64,000 nt of DNA from Nonomuraea endophytica (GTDB lineage: Bacteria > Actinomycetota > Actinomycetes > Streptosporangiales > Streptosporangiaceae): NCBI RefSeq assembly GCF_014203235.1, contig NZ_JACHIN010000004.1, positions 62,001 through 126,000 on the forward strand, written 5' to 3'. The number at the start of each line of letters is the position of its first letter. Within the stretch, counting starts at the first letter, position 1. The notes below the pieces were generated by a model. It worked only from the letters and a program-made list of their open reading frames with translations, made no database searches and was not told the DNA's origin. The translations under genes were made by a program, and so were the position numbers. This document shows, in pieces, positions 9,828 to 18,317 of this stretch.

Positions 9828-11387
9828 TTACGCGCTCCTCCCCATCGTGATCGCCAGCCGGTCGAGGTAGAGGAGTTGTGCGGCGACCACGGCGGCGAGG
9901 GCGAGCAGCATGACGGGCAGCGGTGTCGTGATGCCGACGTCGACGGTGGTGTTCCGGTAGGAGTTGAGGCTCTGGCTCAGGAGCATGGTGGCGGGAGCGT
10001 TGTCCGGCCGCTGGGAGACCATGAGCGGCCAGAGGCCGTCCTGGGCGTTCACGAGGGTGAGACCGCCGGTGAGGATGCCGGCCATGGGCAGCGAGGGCAG
10101 CACGACGCCGCGCAGGAATCCGGCCTGCGCGCGTTCGGCCAGGCCGCGGCAGAGCAGGGTGAGCACGACGAGGGCGGGCACGCTGATGAGCATGGGCGGG
10201 ACGAGGGCGACGATGGTGTCCATCAGCCCGAAGTCGCGGATGTAGGTCCAGGTGGCCAGGCTGAACGGGCCGACTCCGGCCAGCGCCCACGGCGCGAACG
10301 GCAGCAGCAGCCATTCGCTGTTGCGCCCCAGTGGCCGCAGGCCGCCGATGCCGAGCGCGGCGGCGTAGGCGACGGCCACGGACACCAGCGCGCCGGCGAG
10401 GGCGGGCAGCCACGTCCGCACGTACGTGCCCAGGGTGACGGGCAGCGTCTCCTCCCCGCCGAACAGGGCGGTGATCCACGGCCAGGCGAGCACGAGCCCG
10501 ACGGCGACCACCACGACCAGGGCGAGCACGCCGACCACGGGCCGTCCGGGCCCGGCGGGCCGTGGCGACAGGTGCAGGCGCATCCCGCCCAGCACCACCA
10601 CGGCCACCGCCGCGAGGCCGAGCGCGCCGAGCAGCACGCCGGTCAGCGTCGCCGCCGCCGCTGCCGCTCCCAGCCGTCCCGCTGCCAGCCCCTCGAACAG
10701 CATGTACGCGCCCAGCGTCCGCGTACCCCCGGACCCGCCCCGCGACAGGGCCGAGCTGAAGGTGAACGCCTGCAGCCCGACGGCGAGCAGCGTGAGCACG
10801 GCCAGGGCGGCCACGGCGAACATCGCGGGCGTCACGGTGCCGCCGCGCAACGCGGGCAGGAAGGCCAGCGTGGCCAGCGCGCACACCACGCCGAACGTCA
10901 TGGCCGCCACGACGAGCGGGAACGTCAGCGCGGCCTCCTCCCCCGCCACCCCGCGGACCAGCGTGGCCAGGCCCGAGGCGTCGGGACGCAGGCCGCGCGT
11001 CCAGGCGGCGACCACCGCGATCGGGGAGAACGTGATGACCGCCAGCGAGAGCACGACCCGCCCGCCGCGCCGGACCAGGCTGCCGCCGCGGTCGAGCGCG
11101 AGCGCCAGCAGGGGCGCCACGACCACGGCCACCAGCACCGGCACCAGGGTCACGAGCAGCGAGAACGCCACCGCCCGCCAGAACCCCGGCTCGCCGATGA
11201 CGGTGACGTAGTTGGCGAGGCCGACGGGCTCGTCCCGCCGCGACAGCAGGCGCGCCGATCGCATGCTCATCACGGCGGTGTACACGCTGGGCACGACCAG
11301 GCAGGCGAGCGCCGCGAACGCCGCCGGCGCCAGGAGTAACCAGCCGAGCGCGGCGGGCGGGCGGGGAGCGGGCGGGGCCGGGATCAT
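9828..11387 (-). CDS. Fused two-domain ABC transporter permease (MalF-MalG-like)
   Basis: Polytopic inner-membrane protein of 519 residues that looks like two binding-protein-dependent sugar-type permeases joined in one chain. The first half resembles a MalF-type N-terminus (LGWLLLAPAAFAALACLVVPSVYTAV, then LANYVTVIGEPGFWRAVAFS). The second half resembles a MalG-type permease (LPVTLGTYVRTWLPALAGALVSVAVAY, WLLLPFAPWALAGVGPFSLATWTYI, TLVNAQDGLWPLMVS). The usual EAA loops are poorly conserved. The frame is open further upstream, but that part is the shadow of the epoxide hydrolase gene; the ATG at 11387 sits 11 bp after that gene's stop. No ATPase or solute-binding protein gene is nearby, so substrate and partners are unknown. 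Confidence 0.75.
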   Translation of the reverse strand: MIPAPPAPRPPAALGWLLLAPAAFAALACLVVPSVYTAVMSMRSARLLSRRDEPVGLANYVTVIGEPGFWRAVAFSLLVTLVPVLVAVVVAPLLALALDRGGSLVRRGGRVVLSLAVITFSPIAVVAAWTRGLRPDASGLATLVRGVAGEEAALTFPLVVAAMTFGVVCALATLAFLPALRGGTVTPAMFAVAALAVLTLLAVGLQAFTFSSALSRGGSGGTRTLGAYMLFEGLAAGRLGAAAAAATLTGVLLGALGLAAVAVVVLGGMRLHLSPRPAGPGRPVVGVLALVVVVAVGLVLAWPWITALFGGEETLPVTLGTYVRTWLPALAGALVSVAVAYAAALGIGGLRPLGRNSEWLLLPFAPWALAGVGPFSLATWTYIRDFGLMDTIVALVPPMLISVPALVVLTLLCRGLAERAQAGFLRGVVLPSLPMAGILTGGLTLVNAQDGLWPLMVSQRPDNAPATMLLSQSLNSYRNTTVDVGITTPLPVMLLALAAVVAAQLLYLDRLAITMGRSA

Positions 11388-11398
11388 GGCCCACCACC

Positions 11399-12493
11399 CT
11401 AGCGACGGGTGAGTCCTCCGAAGAAGTCCCGGATGTCGGCTGCCAGCGGGCCGGGCGCGGCCATGGCGAGCATGTGGCTGGTGCCTTCGAGGTTGCTCCA
11501 GTGGACGATCGTGTTCTTGCGCTCGGCGATGCGGCGGAAGGTGTCGGGGCCGCCGTGGGAGACGCCGGTGGGGACCGCGTCCTGGTCGATCGGCATCCCG
11601 GCCGCGCCTTCGTAGTACGTCCACGACGACGAGCCGCCGGTGCCGGTCAGCCAGTAGAGGCTGGCGTTGGTGAGGACGAGGTCGCGCTCGATGGGGTCGG
11701 TGGAGCCGGCCTGGTGCCAGCCGTCGAACTCCTTGAAGCGCTCGACGAGGTAGGCGAGCTGGGCGACGGGCGAGTCGCTGAAGCCGTAGGAGAGCGTCTG
11801 GGGGCGGGCGGCCAGGTAGGGGGCGTACCCGCTGCCCCCGGCGCCGCTGAGCATGTCGAGGACCCAGGTGTCCATGCCCTCCTGGTCTTCCGGCTCGGTG
11901 GGCATGCCGAGCCCGCCGGTGATGTGCACGCCGACGACGTGCTCGGGGAAGAGCGCGGCCAGTTGCGGGGAGACCAGCGCGCCGGCGTCGTTGCCGTGCG
12001 CGCCGTAGCGCTCGTATCCCAGGCGGCTCATCAGCTCGGCCCAGGTACGCGCGACGCGCTCGACGCTCCACGGCCGCTCGTCGGCGGGCTCGGGGAACGG
12101 CGAGAAGCCGAAACCGGGCAGCGAGGGCGCGACCACGTGGAAGTGCTCCGACAGCGGCCCGAGCAACTCGGTGAACTCGGAGACGGAGTTCGGCCAGCTG
12201 TGGGTGATGATCAGCGGCAGCGCGTCCGGGTTGGCGGAGCGCACGTGGAAGAAGTGGATCCGCTGGCCGTCGATCTCGGTGGTGAACTGCGGGAAGGTGT
12301 TCATCTTCGCCTCCCACGCGCGCCAGTCGTAGCCGTCGGCCCAGTAGTCGGCGAGCTCGCGCAGGTGGGCGACGGGGACGCCGCGGTTCCACTCGGCTCC
12401 GGGGAGCCGAGCGGGCCAGCGGGTGCGGGCCAGGCGCTCGCGGAGGTCGTCGAGGTCGGCCTGCGGGACGTCGATGGTGAAAGGCTTCATCAT
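11399..12493 (-). CDS. Epoxide hydrolase, alpha/beta-hydrolase fold
   Basis: Probable cytoplasmic epoxide hydrolase. The 364-residue protein starts with the EHN domain (FTIDVPQADLDDLRERLARTRW), followed by the alpha/beta-hydrolase core: oxyanion region ITHSWPNSV, nucleophile Asp in YGAHGNDAGA, and the histidine in EGTSHMLAM. The cap segment LSYGFSDSPVAQLAYLVERF is typical of the family. Two adjacent ATG codons (12493 and 12490) precede KPFTI; an upstream GTG start at 12514 is possible. The ribosome site is weak (ACAGGC). It leads the gene string hydrolase, fused permease, acetyltransferase. Confidence 0.88.
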   Translation of the reverse strand: MMKPFTIDVPQADLDDLRERLARTRWPARLPGAEWNRGVPVAHLRELADYWADGYDWRAWEAKMNTFPQFTTEIDGQRIHFFHVRSANPDALPLIITHSWPNSVSEFTELLGPLSEHFHVVAPSLPGFGFSPFPEPADERPWSVERVARTWAELMSRLGYERYGAHGNDAGALVSPQLAALFPEHVVGVHITGGLGMPTEPEDQEGMDTWVLDMLSGAGGSGYAPYLAARPQTLSYGFSDSPVAQLAYLVERFKEFDGWHQAGSTDPIERDLVLTNASLYWLTGTGGSSSWTYYEGAAGMPIDQDAVPTGVSHGGPDTFRRIAERKNTIVHWSNLEGTSHMLAMAAPGPLAADIRDFFGGLTRR

Positions 12494-12535
12494 GCCTGTC
12501 ACGCTACGGGCCAATGCGGAAAGGTTCGTTCCGCA

Positions 12536-13288
12536 TTAAGCGTCGAGCTTCTCCATGATCTCGTCGGAGACGTCGAAGTTGGCGAAGACGTTCTGCACGT
12601 CGTCGCTGTCCTCCAGCGCGTCGATGAGGCGGAAGACCTTGCGCGCGCCGTCCTCGTCGAGCTGCACGCTCATGGTCGGCAGGAACCCGGACTCGGCCGA
12701 GTCGTAGTCGATGCCCGCCTCCTGCAGCGCCTTGCGCACCGGGACCAGGTCGCCGGCCTCGGAGACGACCTCGAAGGACTCGCCCAGGTCGTTGACCTCC
12801 TCGGCGCCCGCGTCCAGGACCGCGGTCAGCACGTCGTCCTCGTCCAGGCCGTTCTTGGGGACGAGCACGACGCCCTTGCGGTTGAACATGTACGACACCG
12901 ATCCGGGGTCGGCCAACGAGCCGCCGTTGCGGGTCAGCGCGACGCGTACCTCGGAGGCGGCGCGGTTGCGGTTGTCGGTGAGGCACTCGATGAGCACCGC
13001 GACGCCGCCGGGCGCGTAGCCCTCGTACATGATGGTCTGCCAGTCGGCGCCGCCGGCCTCCAGGCCGCCGCCGCGCTTGCGGGCCCGCTCGATGTTGTCG
13101 TTGGGCACCGAGTTCTTCTTCGCCTTGAAGATGGCGTCGAAGAGGGTGGGGTTGGCGTCCGGGTCAGGGCCACCGGTCCGTGCCGCCACCTCGATGTTCT
13201 TGATGAGCTTCGCGAAAAGCTTGCCGCGCTTGGCGTCGAGCGCGGCCTTCTTGTGCTTCGTCGTCGCCCATTTGGAGTGGCCGGACAT
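12536..13288 (-). CDS. yebC: YebC/PmpR-family (TACO1) protein
   Basis: Member of the widely conserved YebC family. Older work describes members as DNA-binding transcriptional regulators, and newer work assigns some a role in relieving ribosome stalling. The 250-residue protein has the family start [24 protein letters not shown] and the conserved middle [22 protein letters not shown]. It lies 3 bp after pdxT; in many actinomycetes it directly precedes ruvC, but here a three-gene insert separates them. Confidence 0.95.
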   Translation of the reverse strand: MSGHSKWATTKHKKAALDAKRGKLFAKLIKNIEVAARTGGPDPDANPTLFDAIFKAKKNSVPNDNIERARKRGGGLEAGGADWQTIMYEGYAPGGVAVLIECLTDNRNRAASEVRVALTRNGGSLADPGSVSYMFNRKGVVLVPKNGLDEDDVLTAVLDAGAEEVNDLGESFEVVSEAGDLVPVRKALQEAGIDYDSAESGFLPTMSVQLDEDGARKVFRLIDALEDSDDVQNVFANFDVSDEIMEKLDA

Positions 13289-13291
13289 CAG

Positions 13292-13879
13292 CTAATGATC
13301 CCTCACTGTGTTTACCATGTTCACGAAGTAGCGGTGCACGCGAGTGTCCCCGGTCAGCTCGGGATGGAACGATGTCGCGAGCAGAGGCCCTTGGCGGACC
13401 GCGACGATCCTATCCCCCGGCGGCGCGGTCGCCAGCACCTCGACCTCCGGACCCACCGATTCCACCCAGGGCGCGCGGATGAACACGGCGTGCACGGGGC
13501 CGCCGTCGAAGGTCAGGTCGGCCTCGAAGGAGTCGACCTGGCGGCCGAAGGCGTTGCGCCGCACGACCATGTCGAGACCGCCGATGGTCTGCTGGCCGTC
13601 GACGCCGTCCTCGATCCGGTCGGCGAGCATGATCATGCCGGCGCAGGAGCCGTAGACGGGCAGGCCGTCCTTGATCCGCAGGCGCAGGGGTTCGAGCATC
13701 TCGAAGATCTCGGCCAGCTTCCACATCGTGGTGGATTCCCCGCCGGGGATCACGAGCCCGTCGACCGCCTCAAGCTCCGCGGGGCGGCGCACGGGGGTCG
13801 CGCCGGCGCCGGCCGCCTCCAGCATCGCGACATGTTCGCGCACGTCTCCCTGGAGGGCGAGTACACCGATCGTGGGCAC
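13292..13879 (-). CDS. pdxT: Pyridoxal 5'-phosphate synthase glutaminase subunit PdxT
   Basis: Glutaminase that passes ammonia to PdxS for vitamin B6 (PLP) synthesis. The 195-residue protein has the class I-like glutaminase pattern: GGEST (oxyanion), nucleophile Cys in [10 protein letters not shown], and the His/Glu pair in SFHPELTGD. The start is placed at GTG 13879 because GGAAGGA lies 5-6 nt upstream and [15 protein letters not shown] then forms the normal N-terminus. The partner pdxS lies about 18 kb away, although the two are close together in many relatives. Confidence 0.95.
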   Translation of the reverse strand: MPTIGVLALQGDVREHVAMLEAAGAGATPVRRPAELEAVDGLVIPGGESTTMWKLAEIFEMLEPLRLRIKDGLPVYGSCAGMIMLADRIEDGVDGQQTIGGLDMVVRRNAFGRQVDSFEADLTFDGGPVHAVFIRAPWVESVGPEVEVLATAPPGDRIVAVRQGPLLATSFHPELTGDTRVHRYFVNMVNTVRDH

Positions 13880-13942
13880 GCTGGTCCTTCCGTCATGGTC
13901 TGGAGTTCGCATCATTCAACACCACGAGGGCCCGACGTCTTC

Positions 13943-14737
13943 CTACAGGGCGGCGCGGAGATGGAGCGGCTGGTGGTCGGAGACGGTGGTGCGGGTGTCC
14001 ACGCGGCAGCCGAGGACCCGCGTGGTGAACAGGTAGTCGAGCTTCTTGGCCCGCATCGTCGGCCGCCGCCGCGGGTCGCACTCCCGGTAGCGGGCGTAGA
14101 CGGGGGCGAGCGCGCGGCTGTCCGGCCGCAGGTTGAGGTCGCCGCCGAAGACGGGCGTGCGGCCCGGCGTGGTGAGCGCGAAGAGCTCGCGCACCTGTTT
14201 CGTCCGGTACGGCGCGCCGGGCCCCCGGTCGTCATAGGGCAGTCCCACGGACAGGTGGCCGGTGCAGGCTCGCACCCGTTGCCGGGGCAGGTCGGCGCAG
14301 AGCGCGGCCCGCCGCACCGACCAGGGCGGCGAGCTCAGGGCGTGGGTCTGGAAGGTGGCCGGACCGGCGACGGCGACGGTGACGCTCTGGGTTCCGCGCG
14401 GGCGGCCGAGCAGGTCGGGATGGCAGGCGTACGGCGTGCCGTGCCGGGACAGGAGTCCCCACGAGCGCACGGTCCAGGCGCGGCCGGTGGCGTTCTCCAG
14501 CCAGCCCTCAAGCGCCGCGTCGGCCCCGGTGCAGAACTCCTGCAGGAACAGCACGTCGGTGCCACGCCCCGCCTGGGTGCCGACGGCGCGGGCGATCTCG
14601 GGGGCGGTGCGGCGGTACAGGGAGCAGGAGGCGTTCGTGCCCGCGCAGACGTTCCACGTCATGACCGATATTTCCGGGCGTAACGCGACGGCAGGGCTGA
14701 TCGCCAGTCCCGCCGCCACGAGGGCGTGTCCGATCAT
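13943..14737 (-). CDS. Secreted endonuclease/exonuclease/phosphatase-family protein
   Basis: Predicted exported metal-dependent phosphoesterase of 264 residues. A short signal peptide (MIGHALVAAGLAISPAVA) precedes the EEP fold. Family motifs are visible in order: SVMTWNVCAG, the metal ligand Glu in VLFLQEFC, the Asp/Asn pair in FGGDLNLRPDS, and the terminal SDHQPL. Several cysteines fit an extracellular protein. The substrate could be nucleic acid, a phosphoinositide or a sphingolipid. It starts 5 bp after the MFS gene and is probably co-transcribed with the marR-MFS pair. Confidence 0.82.
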   Translation of the reverse strand: MIGHALVAAGLAISPAVALRPEISVMTWNVCAGTNASCSLYRRTAPEIARAVGTQAGRGTDVLFLQEFCTGADAALEGWLENATGRAWTVRSWGLLSRHGTPYACHPDLLGRPRGTQSVTVAVAGPATFQTHALSSPPWSVRRAALCADLPRQRVRACTGHLSVGLPYDDRGPGAPYRTKQVRELFALTTPGRTPVFGGDLNLRPDSRALAPVYARYRECDPRRRPTMRAKKLDYLFTTRVLGCRVDTRTTVSDHQPLHLRAAL

Positions 14738-14742
14738 GCCCG

Positions 14743-15942
14743 CTATGCAACCACGGCGTCCTCCAGGGCGTGGTCGGTGTCGACGCGCCGCAGGGCGAGC
14801 AGGTGGTGACGCCTGCCGTACAGGATGGCCATGGCGACGACGCAGCAGGTGGCGCCGACGACGTACGGCACCGCGATCCCGAGCTCCTCGCCCATCTTGG
14901 TGGCCAGGAACGGGGCCAGCGCGCCGCCCATCCAGCGCACGAAGTTGTAGCCGGCGGAGGCGACCGGCCGGGGCGCGTCGGAGACCTCCATGGCCGACTC
15001 GGTGAAGACGGTGTTGTTGAGCCCGATCGGGATGCCGGACAGGATCGTGAACACGATGATGCCCGCGTGGCCGGACAGCGCGATGCCGATCTGGCACAGC
15101 GCGAGCAGGGCCAGCGCCAGGTGCAGCACGTTGACCGAGCCGAGCCTGCGCTGCAGCGGCGGCGCCCCGAACACCGAGGCCAGCGCCACGCACACACCCC
15201 AGCCGAAGAAGACGGCGCCGATGCCGTAGGCCGACATGTGCAGGATGAACGGGGTGAACGCCAGCACGGTGAAGAAGGCGAAGTTGTAGAACAGGGCGGT
15301 GAAGGCGGTGGTGGACAGCCCGCCGTGGGCCAGGGCCCGGATGGGTGCGCTGAGCCGGGTTCTGACCTCGGGCTTGGGCGTGTCCTTCAGCAGGGTGGCG
15401 ATGAGCACGAATCCGACGGCCATCAGCGTGGCGGTGCCGAAGAACGGCGCCCGCCAGTTCCAGTCGCCGAGCAGGGCGCCGACGAGCGGGCCGAGCGAGA
15501 TGCCGAGGCCGAGCGCCGCCTCGTAGAGGATGATCGCGGCCTCGGCGCCGCCGCTGGCCGAGCCCACGATGACCGCGAGCGCGGTGGCGACGAACAGCGC
15601 GTTGCCCAGGCCCCATCCGGCGCGGAAGCCGATCAGCTCGCCCACGCTGCCGGACGTCCCGGCCAGCGCGGCGAAGACGACGACCAGGGCGAGCCCGGCC
15701 ATCAGCGTCTTCTTGCCGCCGATCCGGCTGGAGACCCAGCCGGTGACCAGCATCGCCACGGCGGTGACCAGGAAGTAGCTGGTGAACAGCAGCGACACCT
15801 GGCTGGGGCCGGCGTGGAGCCCCTGGGCGATGGAGGGCAGGATCGGATCGACGAGCCCGATGCCCATGAAGGCGACGACCGCGGCGAACGCGGTGGCCCA
15901 GACGGACATCGGCTGGCGCAGTATGCCGCCACCGGATGACAT
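14743..15942 (-). CDS. Major facilitator superfamily efflux transporter
   Basis: Polytopic membrane protein of 399 residues with about 12 membrane segments. It has the MFS motif between helices 2 and 3 (GWVSSRIGGKKTLMAG) and the drug:proton antiporter pattern in helix 5 (LGISLGPLVGALLG). It starts 18 bp after the marR gene, which suggests drug or metabolite efflux under MarR control. The substrate cannot be read from the sequence. Confidence 0.88.
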   Translation of the reverse strand: MSSGGGILRQPMSVWATAFAAVVAFMGIGLVDPILPSIAQGLHAGPSQVSLLFTSYFLVTAVAMLVTGWVSSRIGGKKTLMAGLALVVVFAALAGTSGSVGELIGFRAGWGLGNALFVATALAVIVGSASGGAEAAIILYEAALGLGISLGPLVGALLGDWNWRAPFFGTATLMAVGFVLIATLLKDTPKPEVRTRLSAPIRALAHGGLSTTAFTALFYNFAFFTVLAFTPFILHMSAYGIGAVFFGWGVCVALASVFGAPPLQRRLGSVNVLHLALALLALCQIGIALSGHAGIIVFTILSGIPIGLNNTVFTESAMEVSDAPRPVASAGYNFVRWMGGALAPFLATKMGEELGIAVPYVVGATCCVVAMAILYGRRHHLLALRRVDTDHALEDAVVA

Positions 15943-15960
15943 GACACTCCTTCGTGCGTC

Positions 15961-16377
15961 TCAGCCGAGCTTGGCCAGCACCGGGAGCGCCGCCGCGAGG
16001 GCGGCGCGCTCGTCCGGTGTGAGCGCGGCCAGTTCGTGGGCGAGGTGCGCGATCCTGGCACGCTGTACGGCCAGCAGCCGTGTGCGGCCCTCGCCGGTCA
16101 GCTCGACCGTCCTGACCCTGGCGTCGGCCGGGTCGCCGCCCCTGGCCACCAGGCCGGCCTCTTCGAGCCGGTTGATCTGGACCGTCATGGTCGGCAGCTG
16201 GACGGCGTGCTCCTCGGCCAGCTCGGTCATCCGGCGCGGCCCCTGCTTGAGCGAGCCGAGGACGGCGTACTGCTGGCTGGTGACGGGCTGGCCGGCGACG
16301 GTACGGCGCAGCAGCAGGACCAGGTGGCGCAGCACCACGGACATCTGCTCGGCCAGCGCGTCAGGATCGTCCCTCAT
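15961..16377 (-). CDS. MarR-family transcriptional regulator
   Basis: Small DNA-binding protein of 138 residues with the MarR winged-helix core (TSQQYAVLGSLKQGPRRMTELAEEHAVQLPTMTVQ split across helices, then a basic wing GGDPADARVRTVELT). It is followed by an MFS exporter and probably represses its own unit until a ligand binds. No Shine-Dalgarno sequence precedes ATG 16377, so the mRNA may be leaderless. A near-perfect operator candidate lies just upstream. Confidence 0.92.
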   Translation of the reverse strand: MRDDPDALAEQMSVVLRHLVLLLRRTVAGQPVTSQQYAVLGSLKQGPRRMTELAEEHAVQLPTMTVQINRLEEAGLVARGGDPADARVRTVELTGEGRTRLLAVQRARIAHLAHELAALTPDERAALAAALPVLAKLG

Positions 16378-16408
16378 ACTTAGCCAGACTAACTTAGTTG
16401 AGCTAAGT
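16378..16408. promoter_or_regulatory. Candidate MarR operator (ACTTAG half-sites)
   Basis: A perfect palindrome ACTTAG-n5-CTAAGT spans 16392-16408. A third ACTTAG copy lies at 16378-16383, immediately against the marR start codon. The position and symmetry fit an autoregulatory MarR site. Binding is inferred. Confidence 0.6.
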
Positions 16409-16421
16409 ATCCAAAACGAAA

Positions 16422-16457
16422 CGCCCCGGCCCCCTTGCGGCTTGGGGGACCGGGGCG
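16422..16457 (-). terminator. Rho-independent terminator after phoD
   Basis: A long GC hairpin (CGCCCCGG...CCGGGGCG arms with C/G runs inside, about 9-nt loop) is followed on the minus strand by TTTCGTTTT. It lies between the phoD stop and the marR promoter region. Confidence 0.75.
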
Positions 16458-16468
16458 GGCCAGCGGGG

Positions 16469-18118
16469 TCAGGGACGCTCGGTCTCCATGCGGACCGTCT
16501 CCTCGATGGTCGTCTCGCCGAGCGCCTTGAGCGCCGGGTCGACCGGGCGCAGGTAGGTCTGCTTCACGCCGGGGACGCGGTCCTCGATGACGAACGTGGA
16601 CTTGGTGTGGACTCCCGAACCGGGCACCTGCACCTGCGGCACCACCCGGAAGTCGGCGGTCATGAGGTCCCGCTCGATCTTGGTCAGCACGTAGCCGCGC
16701 TGGTTGTTGTAGAACTTCAGGTGCGGGTTGATCTTGAGGAACGGCTGCGTCTGCGGGTCGGAGTCCTTGCCGTCGCCGCCGGTGCTGATGGAGGTGGCCA
16801 CCAGTTCCGAGCCGACCGACGGGCCGGTGGGGTCGTCGTAGTCGAGCTTCAGGTCGCTGGCCCAGTGCGCGTGCACGTCGCCGGTGAGCACGACGGGGTT
16901 GCGCACCTTGGCGTCGAGCCAGCCCTGGGTGATGCGCTTGCGCGAGGCGACGTAGCCGTCCCAGGCGTCCTGCGAGGTGATCTTCTGGGGTCCGGCGTTG
17001 TTGTCGCGCTGGGCGAAGAAGACCTGCTGGCCGAGGATGTCCCACTGGGCGCGGGAGTGGCGGAAGCCGTCCAGCAGCCAGGCCTCCTGCTCGCCGCCGG
17101 TGATCGAGCGGGCCGGGTCGATCGCCGCCGGGCAGTCGCGGTAGCCGTCGCCGCAGCCCTGGTCGTCGCGGTACTGGCGGGTGTCGAGCATGTGGAAGGT
17201 GGCCAGGCGGCCCCAGCGCACGCGCCGGTAGAGCTGCATGTCGATGCCGCGCGGGACCGACGAACGGCGCAGCGGCATGTTCTCGTAGTAGGCCCGGAAG
17301 GCGGCCTCGCGGCGCTGGCGGAAATTCGGCTGCGGGATCTCGGGCTTCTCCGGGATCTCGTCGGCCCAGTTGTTGTCCAGTTCGTGGTCGTCCCACACCA
17401 CCAGCCAGGGCGCGGCGGCGTGGGCGGCCTGCAGGTCGGCGTCGGCCTTGTACTGGGCGTGGCGCTGGCGGTAGTTGGCCAGCGTCTCGGTCTCCGGGCC
17501 GTCGTGGTGGCGGACGTTGCCGCCGGGGATGACGTAGGTGTTCTTGGTGTACTCGTACTGGTAGTCGCCCAGGTGCAGGACGAGGTCGGGGTTCTCCTCG
17601 GCCAGGCGGCGGTAGCTGGTGAAGTAGCCGTGCTCGTACTGGGCGCAGGAGACGAAGGCCATCGAGAGGGCTCCGCCGTACTGGAAGGGGTGCGGGGCGG
17701 TGCGGGCGCGGCCGAGCGGGGAGACGTGGCGGCCGGTCTTGAAGCGGTACCAGTACTCGCGGCCCGGGGCCAGGCCGGCGATCTCGACGTGCACGCTGTG
17801 GCCCCACTCGGGGACCGCGCGGGTGACGCCCACCCGCACGGGGAACCTGGCGCGCTCGTCGGCGTAGATCTGCCACTGGACGGTGACCGGGCGCGCGGGC
17901 ATGCCGCCCATGCCGTCCTCGGCCATGGGGTTGACGGCGAGCCTGGTCCAGATGACGAAGCCCTGGTGGTCGGGGTCGCCGCTGGCGACGCCGAGGGTGA
18001 AGGGGCTGGCGGCCGGTTCCCTGCCACGGGTGGCGGCCTCGGCCCCGGCGGGCAGCCCGGCGGCGGCTCCCGCGGCCAGGCCGGTGACGAGGAAGTGGCG
18101 GCGGTTGAGGTTGCGCAC
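16469..18118 (-). CDS. phoD: Tat-exported alkaline phosphatase D (PhoD family)
   Basis: Secreted metallophosphoesterase that releases phosphate from phosphodiesters or monoesters outside the cell. The 549-residue protein begins with a Tat signal (NRRHFLVTGLAAGAAAGLPAG). It then has the PhoD N-terminal domain (FTLGVASGDPDHQGFVIWTRL) and the catalytic domain with metal-site motifs FVSCAQYEHGYF, LHLGDYQYEY, VWDDHELDNNW, and VVLTGDVHAHWASDL. All the expected metal-binding histidines and aspartates are present. Such genes are commonly PhoP-controlled under phosphate limitation, but I did not identify a Pho box. Confidence 0.93.
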   Translation of the reverse strand: MRNLNRRHFLVTGLAAGAAAGLPAGAEAATRGREPAASPFTLGVASGDPDHQGFVIWTRLAVNPMAEDGMGGMPARPVTVQWQIYADERARFPVRVGVTRAVPEWGHSVHVEIAGLAPGREYWYRFKTGRHVSPLGRARTAPHPFQYGGALSMAFVSCAQYEHGYFTSYRRLAEENPDLVLHLGDYQYEYTKNTYVIPGGNVRHHDGPETETLANYRQRHAQYKADADLQAAHAAAPWLVVWDDHELDNNWADEIPEKPEIPQPNFRQRREAAFRAYYENMPLRRSSVPRGIDMQLYRRVRWGRLATFHMLDTRQYRDDQGCGDGYRDCPAAIDPARSITGGEQEAWLLDGFRHSRAQWDILGQQVFFAQRDNNAGPQKITSQDAWDGYVASRKRITQGWLDAKVRNPVVLTGDVHAHWASDLKLDYDDPTGPSVGSELVATSISTGGDGKDSDPQTQPFLKINPHLKFYNNQRGYVLTKIERDLMTADFRVVPQVQVPGSGVHTKSTFVIEDRVPGVKQTYLRPVDPALKALGETTIEETVRMETERP

Positions 18119-18203
18119 GGGGGTGGCTCCCTGTCGATCAAGGGTGAGGGACGCCCGTAGCCTGACTCAGGCTCATGACTCACGGGTGAACGCCACCTAA
18201 CAC

Positions 18204-18239
18204 GAAAAAGACGACATCCAGCCGGATGTCGTCCTTTTC
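18204..18239. terminator. Bidirectional hairpin terminator between the ABC permease and phoD
   Basis: The 10-bp perfect stem GACGACATCC/GGATGTCGTC (18210-18219 and 18224-18233, AGCC loop) is flanked by an A-run on the left and a T-run on the right, so it can terminate on either strand. In this setting it ends the TetR-ABC transcript. A second imperfect hairpin, CGCTAAAGG/CCTTAGCG, lies at 18271-18294. Confidence 0.8.
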
Positions 18240-18317
18240 GGCATAACTTGCGGTGGTGAGCTTGGTTTTGCGCTAAAGGGGATCTTCCTTAGCGTTATCT
18301 GAGCACCCGGGATGCTT

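Noticed and set aside
8991-11339. A 782-codon plus-strand open frame
   Set aside because: It is antisense to the acetyltransferase and permease genes, is His/Gln/Gly-rich as shadow frames are, and shows no domain.
11388-12392. N-terminal extension of the ABC permease
   Set aside because: The extra 335 codons overlap the epoxide hydrolase gene in another frame and have no permease features; a start just after the hydrolase stop is better.
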